From positions 186,001 to 250,000 of the forward strand of contig CAYOSF010000005.1 of assembly GCA_964406605.1 (NCBI GenBank): 64,000 nucleotides of DNA, given 5' to 3'. The notes beneath the pieces were generated by a model. It saw nothing but the letters and a program-made list of their open reading frames with translations, was not told the DNA's origin and ran no database searches. The stretch's first letter is position 1; each line of letters starts with the position of its first letter. The translations under genes were made by a program, and so were the position numbers. Below, one piece after another: positions 34,265 to 43,566 of this stretch. Source of the DNA: CAYOSF01 sp964406605. Its GTDB lineage: Bacteria; Chloroflexota; Dehalococcoidia; DSTF01; RBG-16-68-14.

Positions 34265-35650
34265 GTGTCTGTGTCCGCGACCGTTACCGCCGCGAAGCTC
34301 TGCGCCCTGACTGCTGTTGCTGCAGCCTGCCTGGTCTGGTTGCCCCCCGCGCCGGCAGCCGCTGCGGGGCCGGGCATGCAGGTCGCCGCCGGCGGCAGCT
34401 TCAGTTGTGCCCTTTCCTACGGTGCTGAGGTCCTCTGCTGGGGCGACAACTTCCGCGGCCAGCTCGGCGACGGCACGACCGCAGACCGTAGTTTCGCTGT
34501 GCCCGTGCAGCTCGGCGAACCGGCCGACTTCGTGGTGACGGGACAGTTCCATGCCTGCGCGCACACCGTGTCCGACGCCGTCAAGTGTTGGGGCTGGAAT
34601 CTCTACGGGCAGTTGGGCGACGGCACCACCACTGATCGGTATTGGCCTGTCACCGTGGGCGGCCTCACGAACGTCGCCTGGCTCACGGCCGGCTACAACC
34701 ATACCTGCGCCGTCACCATTGGCGGCGCCGTGAGGTGTTGGGGAGACAATAGCTCGGGTCAGTTGGGCGACGGCACCACGATGAATCGCAGCACGCCGGT
34801 GAACGTCGTGGGCCTGGGGGGCGGGGTCCGTACCGTCAAGGGTGGCCAGCTCCATACCTGTGCCATCATGTGGAGCGGCGGCGTCAAGTGCTGGGGCGAC
34901 AACTCCCGCGGTCAAATCGGCGACGGCACCGCGATCAATCGGACCACACCGGTCTCGGTGTCGGGGCTCTCTGGCGACATCCTGGCCGTTGCCGCGGGCG
35001 GGCTTCATAGCTGCGCGATCCCGGCCGGTGGCCCACCCAGATGCTGGGGATGGAACGCGTACGGTCAGTTGGGCGACGGCACGACGTTGGACCGCGCGAC
35101 GCCGGTGGTCGTATCGGGGCTGCCCGCGGGGGCAACCGATATCACCGCCGGGTCCAGTCACACATGTGCCCTCACGCCCAACTCCGGCATCTCGTGCTGG
35201 GGCTGGAACGCGCACGGACAGCTTGGCGACGGCAGCACGGCGGACCGCCACTCGCCTGTTGCCGTTTGCGCCGACCCGCCGTGCAGTTCGCCGATCCTGG
35301 GAATCTTCGCCGTCGACGCCGGGGCCGACCACACCTGCGCGGTGTCGCTGAGCGCGGGACCGTGGTGCTGGGGCGGGAACACGGATGGGCAGCTCGGCGA
35401 CGGCACATACGCGCAGCGCACAACGCCAACGGAAATCCTGGGGCTGGGCATCATCCCCGGCGACGCCAACTGCGACAAGGCCATCAACAGCATAGATGCG
35501 GCGATCCTCCTTCAGTACGATGCTGGCCTGACCATGATCTTGCCCCTCTGCTTCTGGGGCGCGGACGTGAATTACGACGGCAACTACAACGCGATCGATG
35601 CCGCCATCATCCTGCAGATCGACGCCGGGCTCATCGTGATCGCGATTTGA
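34265..35650 (+). CDS. Secreted seven-repeat RCC1 protein with C-terminal dockerin (RCC1-A)
   Basis: 461 residues from a GTG eight bases after AGGAGG. The signal peptide runs through ALTAVAAACLVWLPPAPAAAA. Seven RCC1-type repeats of about 50 residues follow, each with a CWG-x-N core and GQLGDGT turn, fitting one seven-bladed propeller. Each repeat also has a second Cys (HTCAL), so disulfides per blade are likely outside the cell. The C-terminus has two dockerin-like Ca-binding repeats (GDANCDKAINSIDAAILLQY and DVNYDGNYNAIDAAIILQ), a complete dockerin arrangement. No cohesin is in view. RCC1-B follows 61 bp later. Confidence 0.88.
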   Translation: MSVSATVTAAKLCALTAVAAACLVWLPPAPAAAAGPGMQVAAGGSFSCALSYGAEVLCWGDNFRGQLGDGTTADRSFAVPVQLGEPADFVVTGQFHACAHTVSDAVKCWGWNLYGQLGDGTTTDRYWPVTVGGLTNVAWLTAGYNHTCAVTIGGAVRCWGDNSSGQLGDGTTMNRSTPVNVVGLGGGVRTVKGGQLHTCAIMWSGGVKCWGDNSRGQIGDGTAINRTTPVSVSGLSGDILAVAAGGLHSCAIPAGGPPRCWGWNAYGQLGDGTTLDRATPVVVSGLPAGATDITAGSSHTCALTPNSGISCWGWNAHGQLGDGSTADRHSPVAVCADPPCSSPILGIFAVDAGADHTCAVSLSAGPWCWGGNTDGQLGDGTYAQRTTPTEILGLGIIPGDANCDKAINSIDAAILLQYDAGLTMILPLCFWGADVNYDGNYNAIDAAIILQIDAGLIVIAI

Positions 35651-35711
35651 GCCAGGGTAGTCCATGCGACCGACGAGCATCATGCCGCCTAGGAAGAACG
35701 GGGGTTACCAG

Positions 35712-37088
35712 ATGGACCTGACGTTGCGCTTGCCGTTGACCGTCGTGCTGATTGCCGCAGCGGCCTGGGTGGCCTCCGCGAATCCGGGGACCGTCTCCGC
35801 CCACAGCACGGACGCCGTGAGTCTCGGCGGCTATCACACCTGCGCGCTAAGCGACGCGGGCACCGTTCGGTGCTGGGGCTGGAACGCGTTCGGGCAGGTT
35901 GGTGACGGCACGAGGACGGATCGGTATTCCCCGGTTGGCGTGGAGGGGCTCGGAGGCGGCGTGGCGGCCGTGACTGCCGGATATCGCCATGCGTGCGCCC
36001 TGACAACGACCGGCGGTGTCAAGTGCTGGGGCGACAACGGAACCGGACAGCTAGGGGACGGGACGACGACCGGCCGCACCACGCGCGTGGATGTGGTGGG
36101 CCTGGGCGGAGGTGTGAGCGAGATCGCCGCCGGGCAATTCTCGACGTGCGCTCTCACTGACACTGGAGCCGTCAAGTGCTGGGGCCTAAACGGAGATGGC
36201 CAGCTAGGGGACGGTACGACGATCGACCGCCGGAACCCCGTGAACGTGATCGGGCTTGGCAGCGGAGTAGTCGGCATCGCCGCGGGCGGTGAGCACGCCT
36301 GTGCCGTGCTCGCGAGCGGATCCGTGAGGTGTTGGGGTGAGAACTCCTATGGCCAGTTGGGTGACGGCACCACGACGAACCGTAGCACGCCCGTGTCCGT
36401 GCCGGCGCTGCCGGAAGGTGCGGCCGCGGTTGTTGCCGGTGAGTCACACACCTGCGTGCGGACCAGAGCGAACGGCGCGAAGCGCTGGGGCTGGAACTCC
36501 CACGGGGAGCTAGGAGATGGAACGGTGGCGCGGCGCACCACGCCTGTGGATGTAGCAGGTCTAGCGAGCAACGTGGCCGGGCTCACTGCAGGCGATGATC
36601 ACACTTGCGCGGTCGTGGTGGCTGGGGGCCCTCGTGTGCAGTGCTGGGGGGCGAACTACGAAGGTGAGCTGGGAGATGGATCGACGACCAACCGAAGCAC
36701 ACCCAGCGACGTAGTGGGGTTGGGGATGGCGGCCATCGGTGTTGGCGCCGGCCGCGACCACACGTGTGCCTTCACCACCTCGGGAAGGGTGGTCTGTTGG
36801 GGACGGAACGATGAGGGGCAGCTTGGGGATGGAACCACTCACACCAGAAGCGTGCCGGCGCCCGTGCCTGGGATCGGCGCGAAGTCCTGGCATCCCCTGG
36901 GCGACGTTAGCTGCAACGGCGACATCAACAGCATCGATGCCGTGCTCGAGCTTCAGCTCGTGGCGGGACTGCTGGTCGTGCTTCCGTGCGATGGTGCGGC
37001 GGATATGGACAGGAATGGGTTTGTGAATTCCATCGACGCATTGCTGATCCTGCAGACTGAGGCGGGCCTCCTGCCGATCCCCCTCTAG
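35712..37088 (+). CDS. Secreted seven-repeat RCC1 protein with C-terminal dockerin (RCC1-B)
   Basis: 458 residues, paralogue of RCC1-A with the same order: signal peptide (LTLRLPLTVVLIAAAAWVAS), seven RCC1 repeats, two dockerin-like repeats (GDVSCNGDINSIDAVLELQL and DMDRNGFVNSIDALLILQTE). In the fifth repeat the usual CWG is RWG (GAKRWGWNSHGELGDG), so one of the paired Cys is lost. The gene probably shares a transcript with RCC1-A. The ATG at 35712 is chosen because it opens directly into the signal peptide, with GGGGG upstream; an ATG at 35664 adds 16 polar residues. Confidence 0.86.
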   Translation: MDLTLRLPLTVVLIAAAAWVASANPGTVSAHSTDAVSLGGYHTCALSDAGTVRCWGWNAFGQVGDGTRTDRYSPVGVEGLGGGVAAVTAGYRHACALTTTGGVKCWGDNGTGQLGDGTTTGRTTRVDVVGLGGGVSEIAAGQFSTCALTDTGAVKCWGLNGDGQLGDGTTIDRRNPVNVIGLGSGVVGIAAGGEHACAVLASGSVRCWGENSYGQLGDGTTTNRSTPVSVPALPEGAAAVVAGESHTCVRTRANGAKRWGWNSHGELGDGTVARRTTPVDVAGLASNVAGLTAGDDHTCAVVVAGGPRVQCWGANYEGELGDGSTTNRSTPSDVVGLGMAAIGVGAGRDHTCAFTTSGRVVCWGRNDEGQLGDGTTHTRSVPAPVPGIGAKSWHPLGDVSCNGDINSIDAVLELQLVAGLLVVLPCDGAADMDRNGFVNSIDALLILQTEAGLLPIPL

Positions 37089-37397
37089 CGCGGTTCTTCT
37101 ACGGGCACGCCGGCGTAGCGCGGTGCCCGTCGCGGCGTGAAGGCGGGCGAACTGTCGACGGACTGTGACGCATCGATCCTCGCGCGGCGTCTGTCACAGC
37201 GGATCAGGTCGATCTGGGCTGGTACGCGGGCAGCGCGGCGGTCCGGGGCCGGCACAGCGAGCACGCATCGTGTGGAGCCGGGGGTCTTGCAGACCGGCAC
37301 TTGCCCCCGCTTGCCATGCTTCGTCACCATGAAATGAGAGCTGCGGGGCGCCACGCGGGCGCTGCCGCGGCCGGTCCGTAGGAGAGAAAGGGGCCTC
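37089..37397. other. Intergenic region, 309 bp
   Basis: Contains an 8-bp stem (ACGGGCAC at 37101-37108 with GTGCCCGT at 37123-37130) just after the RCC1-B stop. It may end that transcript, though no T-run follows. The rest shows no supported gene. GGAGAGAAAGG at 37381-37391 is the likely ribosome site of ppc. Confidence 0.4.
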
Positions 37398-40130
37398 TTG
37401 AACAGGGACACTGACGCGGGAGATGGTGCTTCCAAGGTCGAGGACGCCCGTCGCTCCCTAAGCGCGGACATCCATCTGCTGGGTGACTGTCTGGGCGAGG
37501 TCATCGTCGAGCAGGAGGGGCAGGATGTCTTCGCGCTGGAGGAGCGCGTGCGGGCCGTCGCCAAGGACCGGCGGGCGGGGGTCGCACCTGCCGCCCGCCA
37601 GATGACGGAGCTTGCCGCGGGCGTCGACTTGGAGAAGGCGCGCGCGCTCATCAAGTCCTTCTCCATCTATTTCGAACTGGTGAACATCGCCGAGGAGGTT
37701 CAGCGGATACGCGTGCTGCGCGCCCGCGAGAAGCGGGCCGGACGCGCTTTGGCCGAATCCATTGCGCAGGCGGTTGCCGTCATCAGGGAGCGGGGGGTGC
37801 CGGTGGATGAGCTGGCTGACCTTCTGAACCGCCTTTGCATCCGGCCGGTGCTGACTGCCCATCCTACCGAGGCCAAGCGGCCCGTGGTCGCCAGCAAGCT
37901 GCGCTCGATCAGCCGCAGCATTCAGCGTCTGGAGATTGAGGATCTTCTTCCCCGAGAGGTGGATGCGGAGGTGGCGAGCATCCGGGAGCAGGTCGTCGGC
38001 CTGTGGCAGACGGCATCGACCCACAGTGTGCGTCCCGCCGTGCTTGACGAGGTGTATCACGGCCTCTACTTCTTCACTGCCACTCTCATGGAGGTCATAC
38101 CGGGCATCCGGCGGGAGATGGAGGAGGCGCTGCGTGCCAGCTATCCGGAGCGGGCGTGGTCGGTGCCGTCCTTCCTCCGGTTCGGTTCTTGGATGGGCGG
38201 GGACCGAGACGGCAATCCATTCGTGACGCCGGAGATCACGCTCCAGGCCCTCGCGGTGGGCCGCGACACCGCGCGCAACGAGTATCGCCGCCGGGTGGAG
38301 GATCTTGCGGTCCAGATCACCATGTCGACGGACGAGGCAGGTATCTCGGACGAACTTGTGGCTTCCCTGGAGGCCGATGCGGCGGTCCACCCCAGGCTTG
38401 GGGCGGAGCTGCGCCAGCGCTATCCCAAGGAACCGTATCGACAGAAGATGCTCATCGTCAGCCGCAAGCTGGGCGACGATGCCTATGGTTCGCCCGCAGA
38501 GCTGGTCGCCGATCTACGGGTGGTACAAGAGAGCCTGGCCGCCAACAAGGGAGGTGCGCTGGCCCGGGGCCATCTGGGCGCCTTGATCGATCAGGTCCAG
38601 GCCTTCGGGCTCAATTTGGCCAGCCTCGACGTCCGCCAGCACAGCCGCCGTCATGAAGAGGCCCTGGGCGAGCTGCTTGCCTCCAGCGGCGTCACTCCCC
38701 GGTACGGCGCCCTGGATGAGGCCGAGAAGACGGACCTTCTGACGGACTGCATCCTGCGTCGACCGCAGTGCCTGAGCGAGGCGGAGGACGTGTCGGCGCC
38801 TACCACGGAAGTGATGGAGACCTTCCACATGATCGACAGAGCGCACCGGCGGTTCGGGCTGGAAAGCATCGAAGCGTACGTGATCAGCATGGCGAAGGGC
38901 GCCAGCGATGTGATCGAGGTGCAACTGCTGGCTGAGGCGGCCGGCCTGGCCGGTGCTCTGGACATCGTTCCCCTGTTCGAGACCATTGAGGACCTGCGGG
39001 CCGCTCCTTCCGTGCTAACACGGCTCTTCGCCAACCCCGCCTATGGCCGGCACCTGGCCAGCCGTGGGCATGCCCAGCAGGTGATGATCGGCTATTCCGA
39101 CAGCAACAAGGATGCCGGGTACCTGGCCGCCAACTGGGAGCTATACCAGGCCCAGCGGGCGATGGTGAAGGTGTGTCGGGAGTATGGCATTGGCTTGGAG
39201 CTGTTCCATGGGCGGGGCGGAACTACCGCACGAGGGGGAGGCCCGGCCCACCGGGCGATTCTCGCCCAGCCACCCGGCTCCGTGGACGGGCGCCTGAAGG
39301 TTACGGAACAGGGCGAGGTCATCGCCGAGCGCTACTCGAATCCACACATTGCCTTCCGGCAGCTCTCACAGATGGTGAACGCCGTCCTGGTCGCGTCCAT
39401 CGGGCGGGAGGCCAGGGAGCCGGAGGCGGGATGGGAGGAGGCCATGACCGAGATGGCGGACGTGGGGCGTCAGGCCTATCGTTCGTTGGTCTATGAGACG
39501 CCCGGCTTCCTCGAGTATCTCCACCAGGCCACACCCATCGACGAGATCGGGTCCCTTCTCATCGGCTCGCGGCCGGCCTGGCGGGAGACTCATGAGTTCG
39601 AAAGTCTGCGGGCCATACCCTGGGTCTTTTCGTGGGTCCAGAGCAGGGTCCTGCTCCCGGCCTGGTACGGTGTGGGCAGGGCACTGTATAGCTACGCCGA
39701 CCGGTCCGATGCCCACCGGCAGCGGCTAGCGGACATGTACGGGCGTTGGGAGTTCTTCGCGGCCGTTATCGATAACGCCCAGATGGCGCTCGCCAAGGCG
39801 GACATGCCTATCGCCGGCCTCTACGCCGACTTGGTGGAGGACGAGGGTCTGCGCGAGCGGATCTTCGGCCGCATCCAGGTCGAGTACGAGCTGGCCGGCA
39901 GCACGATCAAGGCCATCACCGGTCAACGGGATGTGCTGGACAACGAGCCTGAGCTTCAGCGGTCGATTCGCCTTCGCAATCCCTATGTGGACCCCTTGAA
40001 CTACCTTCAGGTGGAGCTGCTCAGGCGGCTGAGATCGATGGAGGCCGGCGATGAGTCATACGAGGCAACGATGGCGACGATTCTCATGACCATCAACGCG
40101 GTCGCCGCCGGGATGAAGAACACCGGCTAG
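37398..40130 (+). CDS. ppc: Phosphoenolpyruvate carboxylase
   Basis: 910 residues, full length for the bacterial enzyme, which adds bicarbonate to PEP to give oxaloacetate and so feeds the TCA cycle. Signature segments are present: VLTAHPTEAKRPVV with the catalytic His, SWMGGDRDGNPFVT, GYSDSNKDAGYLAANWELY, FHGRGGTTARGGGPAH with the bicarbonate-site loop, and the conserved C-terminus ending MKNTG. The start is a TTG; no ATG or GTG gives the conserved N-terminus, and GGAGAGAAAGG lies just upstream. It is a single-gene unit with a terminator at 40215-40237. Confidence 0.96.
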   Translation: MNRDTDAGDGASKVEDARRSLSADIHLLGDCLGEVIVEQEGQDVFALEERVRAVAKDRRAGVAPAARQMTELAAGVDLEKARALIKSFSIYFELVNIAEEVQRIRVLRAREKRAGRALAESIAQAVAVIRERGVPVDELADLLNRLCIRPVLTAHPTEAKRPVVASKLRSISRSIQRLEIEDLLPREVDAEVASIREQVVGLWQTASTHSVRPAVLDEVYHGLYFFTATLMEVIPGIRREMEEALRASYPERAWSVPSFLRFGSWMGGDRDGNPFVTPEITLQALAVGRDTARNEYRRRVEDLAVQITMSTDEAGISDELVASLEADAAVHPRLGAELRQRYPKEPYRQKMLIVSRKLGDDAYGSPAELVADLRVVQESLAANKGGALARGHLGALIDQVQAFGLNLASLDVRQHSRRHEEALGELLASSGVTPRYGALDEAEKTDLLTDCILRRPQCLSEAEDVSAPTTEVMETFHMIDRAHRRFGLESIEAYVISMAKGASDVIEVQLLAEAAGLAGALDIVPLFETIEDLRAAPSVLTRLFANPAYGRHLASRGHAQQVMIGYSDSNKDAGYLAANWELYQAQRAMVKVCREYGIGLELFHGRGGTTARGGGPAHRAILAQPPGSVDGRLKVTEQGEVIAERYSNPHIAFRQLSQMVNAVLVASIGREAREPEAGWEEAMTEMADVGRQAYRSLVYETPGFLEYLHQATPIDEIGSLLIGSRPAWRETHEFESLRAIPWVFSWVQSRVLLPAWYGVGRALYSYADRSDAHRQRLADMYGRWEFFAAVIDNAQMALAKADMPIAGLYADLVEDEGLRERIFGRIQVEYELAGSTIKAITGQRDVLDNEPELQRSIRLRNPYVDPLNYLQVELLRRLRSMEAGDESYEATMATILMTINAVAAGMKNTG

Positions 40131-40214
40131 CGAGAGGCGGCCCCCGGCGCTGGATCTATCGGAAGCGTCAGCCATCTCAGGCGCGCGCCAGCAAAGAGAC
40201 CGCAGCAAAGACCG

Positions 40215-40237
40215 ATGGCCGAGGCCAGGCCATTTTT
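40215..40237 (+). terminator. Rho-independent terminator after ppc
   Basis: Stem ATGGCC (40215-40220) with GGCCAT (40228-40233), seven-base loop, then a continuous T-run to 40237. It lies in the gap between convergent ppc and aroF. Confidence 0.6.
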
Positions 40238-40289
40238 CCGGGGGCGCCGACAGCGGTCGGGTCGCTTGCCGGTACCGCAGATGTCGGTG

Positions 40290-41318
40290 TTACTTCGGTG
40301 TTGAGTGAAGCGGTCTGCCGGCGGCCTCCGCGATAGGGCGGATGCGCTCCATGAGCTTGCGGAAGTTGTCGGGCGTCAGCGATTGGGGGCCGTCGGACAG
40401 CGCTTGGTCGGGGTTCGGGTGCACCTCGATGATGAGGCCGTCCGCTCCCGCGGCCACGGCGGCGGCCGCCACGGACTCCACCAGGTACCACCTGCCGGTG
40501 CCGTGGCTTGGGTCGCCGATCACCGGCAGGTGGCTGAGGCGCTTCACCAGCGGGATGGCGTTCACGTCGAACGTGAAGCGAGTTGCGGTCTCGTAGCTGA
40601 GGATGCCGCGCTCACAGAGGATGACGTCTCGGTTGCCTTGGGAGAGGATGTACTCGGCCGCCAGCAGCCACTCCTCCACGGAGGCCCACATGCCCCGTTT
40701 GAGCATGACGGGCTTCGCGGCGCCGCCCACCTCGGCCAGGAGGGCATAGTTCTGCATGTTTCGGCTGCCGATCTGGAGCACGTCGGCGTAGCGCGCCACC
40801 AGTTCCAGGTCGCGCACGTCCAAGACCTCGGTGATCACGGGGAGGCCGGTCTCCTCGCGGGCGGCTGCCAGCATCCTCAGGGCCTCCTCGCCGTAGCCTT
40901 GGAAGGCGTAGGGACTGCTCCGCGGTTTGAACGCGCCGCCGCGGAGCATGTGGCCACCAGCGGCCTTGACGGCCCGAGCCGTCTCAAGGATGTTCTCCTC
41001 GTTCTCCACGGAGCAGGGGCCGCCCACGACCACAACGCGCCCGGCCCCTATCTGAAGCGGTCCGACGGTCACGACGGTGTCTTGAGGATGGATTTCACGG
41101 CTGGCCAGCTTGTAGGGCTTGCTGACCCGGAGCACGGTATCCACTCCATCGAGCACGGAGAACTCGTCAAGGAGGCCGGGGTATATCTCGCCGAGGACTC
41201 CGATGATGGTGTGCTCCGTGCCGCTCGACAGGTGATCCTTGAACCCCAGGTCTCGCACCCGCTTCTGTACCGCGAGGACTTGAGCCTCTGTGGCGGTCCT
41301 TTTCATTACGACGATCAT
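40290..41318 (-). CDS. aroF: 3-deoxy-7-phosphoheptulonate (DAHP) synthase, type I beta
   Basis: 342 residues. It condenses PEP with erythrose 4-phosphate in the first step of the shikimate pathway. The first 70 residues are the ferredoxin-like regulatory domain seen in the AroF/AroG-beta branch (MKRTATEAQVLAVQKRVRDLG). The barrel then carries VVGGPCSVENEENI, RGGAFKPRSSPYAFQG, LQIGSRNMQNYALL, KPVMLKRGM, CERGI and DPSHGTGR, which supply the metal ligands and PEP-site Lys/Arg. Allosteric control through the N-terminal domain is usual in this branch. It has its own good promoter at 41381-41409 and converges on ppc, another PEP user. Confidence 0.95.
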   Translation of the reverse strand: MIVVMKRTATEAQVLAVQKRVRDLGFKDHLSSGTEHTIIGVLGEIYPGLLDEFSVLDGVDTVLRVSKPYKLASREIHPQDTVVTVGPLQIGAGRVVVVGGPCSVENEENILETARAVKAAGGHMLRGGAFKPRSSPYAFQGYGEEALRMLAAAREETGLPVITEVLDVRDLELVARYADVLQIGSRNMQNYALLAEVGGAAKPVMLKRGMWASVEEWLLAAEYILSQGNRDVILCERGILSYETATRFTFDVNAIPLVKRLSHLPVIGDPSHGTGRWYLVESVAAAAVAAGADGLIIEVHPNPDQALSDGPQSLTPDNFRKLMERIRPIAEAAGRPLHSTPK

Positions 41319-41380
41319 GGCGGCGTGGCTGCTCTCTTGCTGCGTCTGACCGGCTGTGGATGCCGGCAGGGACGTACTAC

Positions 41381-41409
41381 ATGCTAGTTCCGCTCCCCCC
41401 TCACGTCAA
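41381..41409 (-). promoter_or_regulatory. Promoter of aroF
   Basis: On the minus strand: TTGACG (41404-41409), exactly 17 bp, TAGCAT (41381-41386). Both boxes are close to consensus. The leader is about 55 bases. Confidence 0.6.
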
Positions 41410-41614
41410 CGCGCCGTGTCTTTCCGTCAGAGGACTAGAGCCGCTCTGTGGGGTGCCAGCCTGACGAAGAGCAACGGTCGCCTGGCGCTGGAGCGCTGAC
41501 CGGCCGAGGAGAGGTGCGCCGGGCGGAGAACCGGACTTGCGGTAGAGGTGCGGGCAAGGTTTACTTTTTGGAGTCGAGCGATACCGCCTGCAGCACGTAG
41601 GATTCTGAGGATCG

Positions 41615-42499
41615 ATGGCCATGGTGTTGGGTCCGATCTCAGCGACCGCAATCAGCTGGCCGATGGCGGTTGACTTTGGCGTACTGACCTCGGGCCGCTG
41701 GCCGGCTATCGGCCTCGCAACGCTCATCATCGTGGTCGTGTGGTCCCGGCGGAAGCCGCGAACGAGGCTGCTTCAACTCGCCAGTGAGCTGCTGATCGTC
41801 ATCCCCGCGTACTTCGCGTATTTCTTGGTGCGAGGGTTCGTGGCGGGGCGGGAGGTGCAGGCGTTCCGTGGGTCGATCGAGATCATCAACCTGGAGCGGA
41901 GCTTGGGCTTCTTCTGGGAACCCGGACTTCAGGAGCGGGTGTTGCGCTTTGATGTGCTGGTCAATTTGGCGAACTGGACGTACATTTGGGGTCACTGGCC
42001 GGTCATCGTGTTTGCGGCCCTGTGGCTGTTCCTGCTGCATCGGGAGGCGTACCCTGTCTATCGAAACGCGTTCCTCATCTCCGGGGCCATTGGCCTCATC
42101 GTGTTCGCTGCCTTTCCGGTTGCGCCGCCGCGCTTCATGGACGCTTGGGGTTTCGTCGACACGATAGCGCAGGACTCCCAAGCGTACTGGCAGTTCCACC
42201 CTCCGGCCTTCGTCAACCAATACGCGGCCATGCCGAGCCTCCATTTCGGTTGGAACCTCCTCGTTGGTGTGGCCATCGTGCGTCACGCCTCGTCGATTCC
42301 AGCGAAGCTGGTAGGGCTGATCATGCCGGCGTTCATGTTCCTGGGTATCGTGCTGACAGGCAACCACTACATCATCGACGGCATCGCTGGAGGGGCGCTT
42401 GCGCTCCTTGGCCTCGGTCTTGCGACGCTGTGGGAACACTCGGTTCGGCGCGGCCACGCTCCCGGGCCCGCAGTCCGCACCGCGCCCAGCGCTTCGTGA
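41615..42499 (+). CDS. PAP2-superfamily membrane protein (inositol-phosphorylceramide-synthase-like)
   Basis: 294 residues with about six hydrophobic segments. The phosphatase motifs AMPSLHFGWNL and GNHYIIDGIAGG supply the catalytic His residues and Asp of the PAP2_3 branch. Relatives act on lipid phosphates or transfer phosphoinositol or phosphocholine head groups in the membrane. The segment RGFVAGREVQAFRGSIEIINLERSLG ahead of motif 1 is typical of this branch. The C-terminal 25 residues are Pro/Ala-rich and cytosolic-looking. GAGG lies just upstream of the ATG. A methyltransferase follows after 213 bp; a lipid link is only a guess. Confidence 0.8.
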   Translation: MAMVLGPISATAISWPMAVDFGVLTSGRWPAIGLATLIIVVVWSRRKPRTRLLQLASELLIVIPAYFAYFLVRGFVAGREVQAFRGSIEIINLERSLGFFWEPGLQERVLRFDVLVNLANWTYIWGHWPVIVFAALWLFLLHREAYPVYRNAFLISGAIGLIVFAAFPVAPPRFMDAWGFVDTIAQDSQAYWQFHPPAFVNQYAAMPSLHFGWNLLVGVAIVRHASSIPAKLVGLIMPAFMFLGIVLTGNHYIIDGIAGGALALLGLGLATLWEHSVRRGHAPGPAVRTAPSAS

Positions 42500-42712
42500 A
42501 CGGGCCGCGTCGAACCTGGAGTTGCCGGGGTCGGTCGCCTAGCGGGGCGCGCCGCCGGACGCGGGCCTGACCGGCCGTTGCCGAGATTCCCGTGGCCATG
42601 GCGCGGACCTCCTCTGCGCCGACGTCGGGTTGCCCGGCCGGTTCCCGCGCATGGTACCCTGCTCCCGCTGATGTATTCCCATACCTGAGGGACGACCGCA
42701 AGCTGATGAGTG

Positions 42713-43513
42713 ATGCCTGACACGCCAACCGAAACGCCGCCCACCGCTGAGTCGGCGTTCGATTTGACGTACTCGATGCGCGACGCGCAGGCCAATCGGC
42801 GCCGGGACAATCAGTTCCTTGCAAGCCGGCTGGAGGCAGCCCTGGTCGAGGAGGCGTCGATCAGAGGGGGCCGCGTACTGGATGCGGGCTGCGGCACCGG
42901 ACACCAGGCGGCGCGCCTGGGAGAGCAAGGCGTTTCGGCATGGGGGCTGGAGCCCTCGCGGGAGATGCTGGATATCAGCCGGTTCCTCTTCGGGTCCGAT
43001 CAGGTGGTGCGGATCCGCGGTGTTGCCGAGACGCTGCCCCTGCGGGAAGACAGTTTCGACCGCGTGATCAGCAGGTGCGCACTGGATCACTTCGTCGATC
43101 CCGACGCCTTCATGCGGGAGGCGGATCGGATCCTGCGGCCGGGTGGCCGCGTGATCATCGCGCTCAACAACTATGACAGCCTGACCTGTCACGTTGTGCG
43201 GCTGGCCCACCGCCTGGCGCGCATCGTCTTCCGTCGTGCGTCGCCGTCACACAGGCCCCTGTGGGAGGCGCCCCCGGATCACAACCATCGTAGCGAGATA
43301 TCATTCGCTCGCGGCCTGGGAGGCTCTCGGTTCCGGCTCGAACGGTGCTATGGCGTGTCGCTACTGTGGGGTTTGCCCGGCTGGGCTCCGTGCCTCGATA
43401 TCCTGCCGTCCTTCCTAGCCCGCGCGCTGCTGCGGGCGCTGGACAGGATCGCCCGTCGAACGCCCGCGCTGGCGGACATCATCGTGTCCGTGTGGCGGCC
43501 GGTAGGGGCCTGA
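42713..43513 (+). CDS. Class I SAM-dependent methyltransferase (Methyltransf_11 type)
   Basis: 266 residues. The SAM-binding motif I is VLDAGCGTGHQAARLGEQG near residue 55, with the acidic WGLEPSREML after it and FDRVISRCALDHFVDPDAF as motif II/III. The arrangement is that of small-molecule methyltransferases. The C-terminal 90 residues are Arg- and Leu-rich and probably form the substrate cap (LLWGLPGWAPCLDILPSFLARALL), perhaps membrane-associated. The start at 42713 is one codon after a possible GTG; no clear ribosome site is seen. The acceptor is unknown. Confidence 0.8.
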   Translation: MPDTPTETPPTAESAFDLTYSMRDAQANRRRDNQFLASRLEAALVEEASIRGGRVLDAGCGTGHQAARLGEQGVSAWGLEPSREMLDISRFLFGSDQVVRIRGVAETLPLREDSFDRVISRCALDHFVDPDAFMREADRILRPGGRVIIALNNYDSLTCHVVRLAHRLARIVFRRASPSHRPLWEAPPDHNHRSEISFARGLGGSRFRLERCYGVSLLWGLPGWAPCLDILPSFLARALLRALDRIARRTPALADIIVSVWRPVGA

Positions 43514-43566
43514 GGCCGGCACCCTGAGGCCCAACGTTGCGCAGCCGGTCCCGGCCGGGCACGGCC

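Noticed and set aside
34223..35683. 486-codon minus-strand frame opposite RCC1-A
   Set aside because: Its apparent repeats are only the mirror of the RCC1 repeats on the plus strand.
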